A DNA stretch of 64,000 bases from Rhizobium sp. ICMP 5592 (GTDB lineage: Bacteria > Pseudomonadota > Alphaproteobacteria > Rhizobiales > Rhizobiaceae): assembly GCF_009498525.1 (NCBI RefSeq), contig NZ_QSNT01000002.1:868001-932000 (forward strand), read 5' to 3'. The translations under genes and the position numbers were made by a program. Below are positions 63,617 to 64,000 of this stretch, one piece after another. The notes under the pieces are model-generated. The model was not told where the DNA came from, did no database searches, and saw nothing but the letters and a program-made list of their open reading frames with translations. The first letter of the stretch is position 1, and the number at the start of each line of letters is the position of its first letter.

Positions 63617-64000
63617 TCAAGGCGACCAGTTCTTTGGTGGCGTGACGCCGTTCAGATAATAATTGCCGACGAGATGATATTTCCAGCGGGTGGGATCCTG
63701 CAGCGTGTGGGTTCGGGCATTGCGCCAATGACGGTCGAGATTGAGGCCGATGCGCGTGGATGCGGTGCCGGCGAGTTCGAACAGCGTGTTCGAGGCTTCG
63801 ATGGCGATTTCCGTCGTCAGCGTCGTTGCGGCCGCCACGGCAAGCGTGGCGTCGATCACATGGTCTTCGGTCGGATTGATCTGAGCGATATCGATTTTCC
63901 GGCCCGCGCGCTCCAGCAATGCCGCCGCCGCCTCAATGCGGATGGCGATCTGGCCGATCTTCGCGATGGTCAGCGGATCGTCCGCCGCGCGCTCGACGCC
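63617..64000 (-). CDS. SfnB/DszC-like acyl-CoA dehydrogenase-fold flavin enzyme (C-terminal part)
   Basis: The last 127 residues of a protein running in from the right edge. The helical C-terminal domain includes TSTRIGLNLDRHWRNARTHT and ends RWKYHLVGNYYLNGVTPP, the conserved end of the SfnB/DszC group, which uses reduced flavin to desulfurise sulfones or sulfides or similar compounds. The start and catalytic N-terminal part are outside the window. Confidence 0.83.
   Translation of the reverse strand, partial: GVERAADDPLTIAKIGQIAIRIEAAAALLERAGRKIDIAQINPTEDHVIDATLAVAAATTLTTEIAIEASNTLFELAGTASTRIGLNLDRHWRNARTHTLQDPTRWKYHLVGNYYLNGVTPPKNWSP

Overview
The window reads as chromosomal DNA of a Rhizobium/Agrobacterium-type alphaproteobacterium. 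The basis is gene content and order: folA-hflK-hflC-degP, then serB head-to-head with miaA, then ilvB-ilvH and a separate ilvC. Recognisable promoters resemble the rhizobial CTTGAC-N17-CTATAT form, and codon bias is GC-rich, giving many long antisense shadow frames. No species is claimed. No insertion sequence, phage gene, integrase or CRISPR array was seen.

Region 1 (1-10246) is the most distinctive part: a catabolic island. Leftward it has a five-gene ABC importer of the branched-chain/aromatic-acid class (livH-livM-livG-livF-binding protein), a 6-phosphogluconate-dehydrogenase-like oxidoreductase (DUF1932) and a LysR regulator that appears to carry two N-terminal helix-turn-helix domains. 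Rightward it has galB (4-oxalomesaconate hydratase, PIG-L family), a two-domain type I extradiol dioxygenase-like protein, galC (4-carboxy-4-hydroxy-2-oxoadipate aldolase) and galD (4-oxalomesaconate tautomerase). The combination looks like a gallate-type lower pathway in which the usual LigB-type GalA ring-cleavage enzyme is absent and a VOC-fold enzyme sits in its place. That enzyme has Tyr where the second-sphere catalytic His is expected. Three near-identical ATA-N9-TAT LysR boxes lie in the two control regions and tie the island into one regulon. A second DUF1932 dehydrogenase lies just beyond, at 11837.

Region 2 (10643-25886) is largely housekeeping: an orphan glycosyltransferase, folA, the HflKC membrane protease regulator, a Do-type periplasmic protease, serB, miaA, a HerA-like ATPase, then ilvB-ilvH. 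The ilvB leader holds an 18-residue peptide with Leu-Leu-Ile-Val-Val and a terminator, a classic attenuator that appears to start translation almost at the transcript 5' end. A one-module KpsC/LpsZ-like Kdo transferase follows.

Region 3 (25883-33141) carries an aldo/keto reductase, a LysE exporter, two membrane/redox genes, a cobalt-type nitrile hydratase operon (alpha, beta, activator), a RecD/PIF1-like helicase and pdxJ. Region 4 (33212-47912) is an accessory stretch of small regulator-plus-enzyme pairs: VOC/AraC, QorB/HxlR, FAD monooxygenase, MFS/TetR, GNAT enzymes, aspartate racemase/Lrp, NDH-2 and alcohol dehydrogenase/AraC. Several intergenic operators are readable as dyads. Region 5 (48028-64000) has TetR-ilvC, a Phd/VapC toxin-antitoxin pair, an aminotransferase, an Fbp/Afu-type ABC importer, an EEP-family phosphatase with a NUDIX gene, a PhzF protein, tRNA-Lys(CTT), an unlisted 35-residue membrane peptide, a FAD/NAD(P)-binding protein, an Rrf2 regulator and the end of an SfnB-like flavin enzyme.
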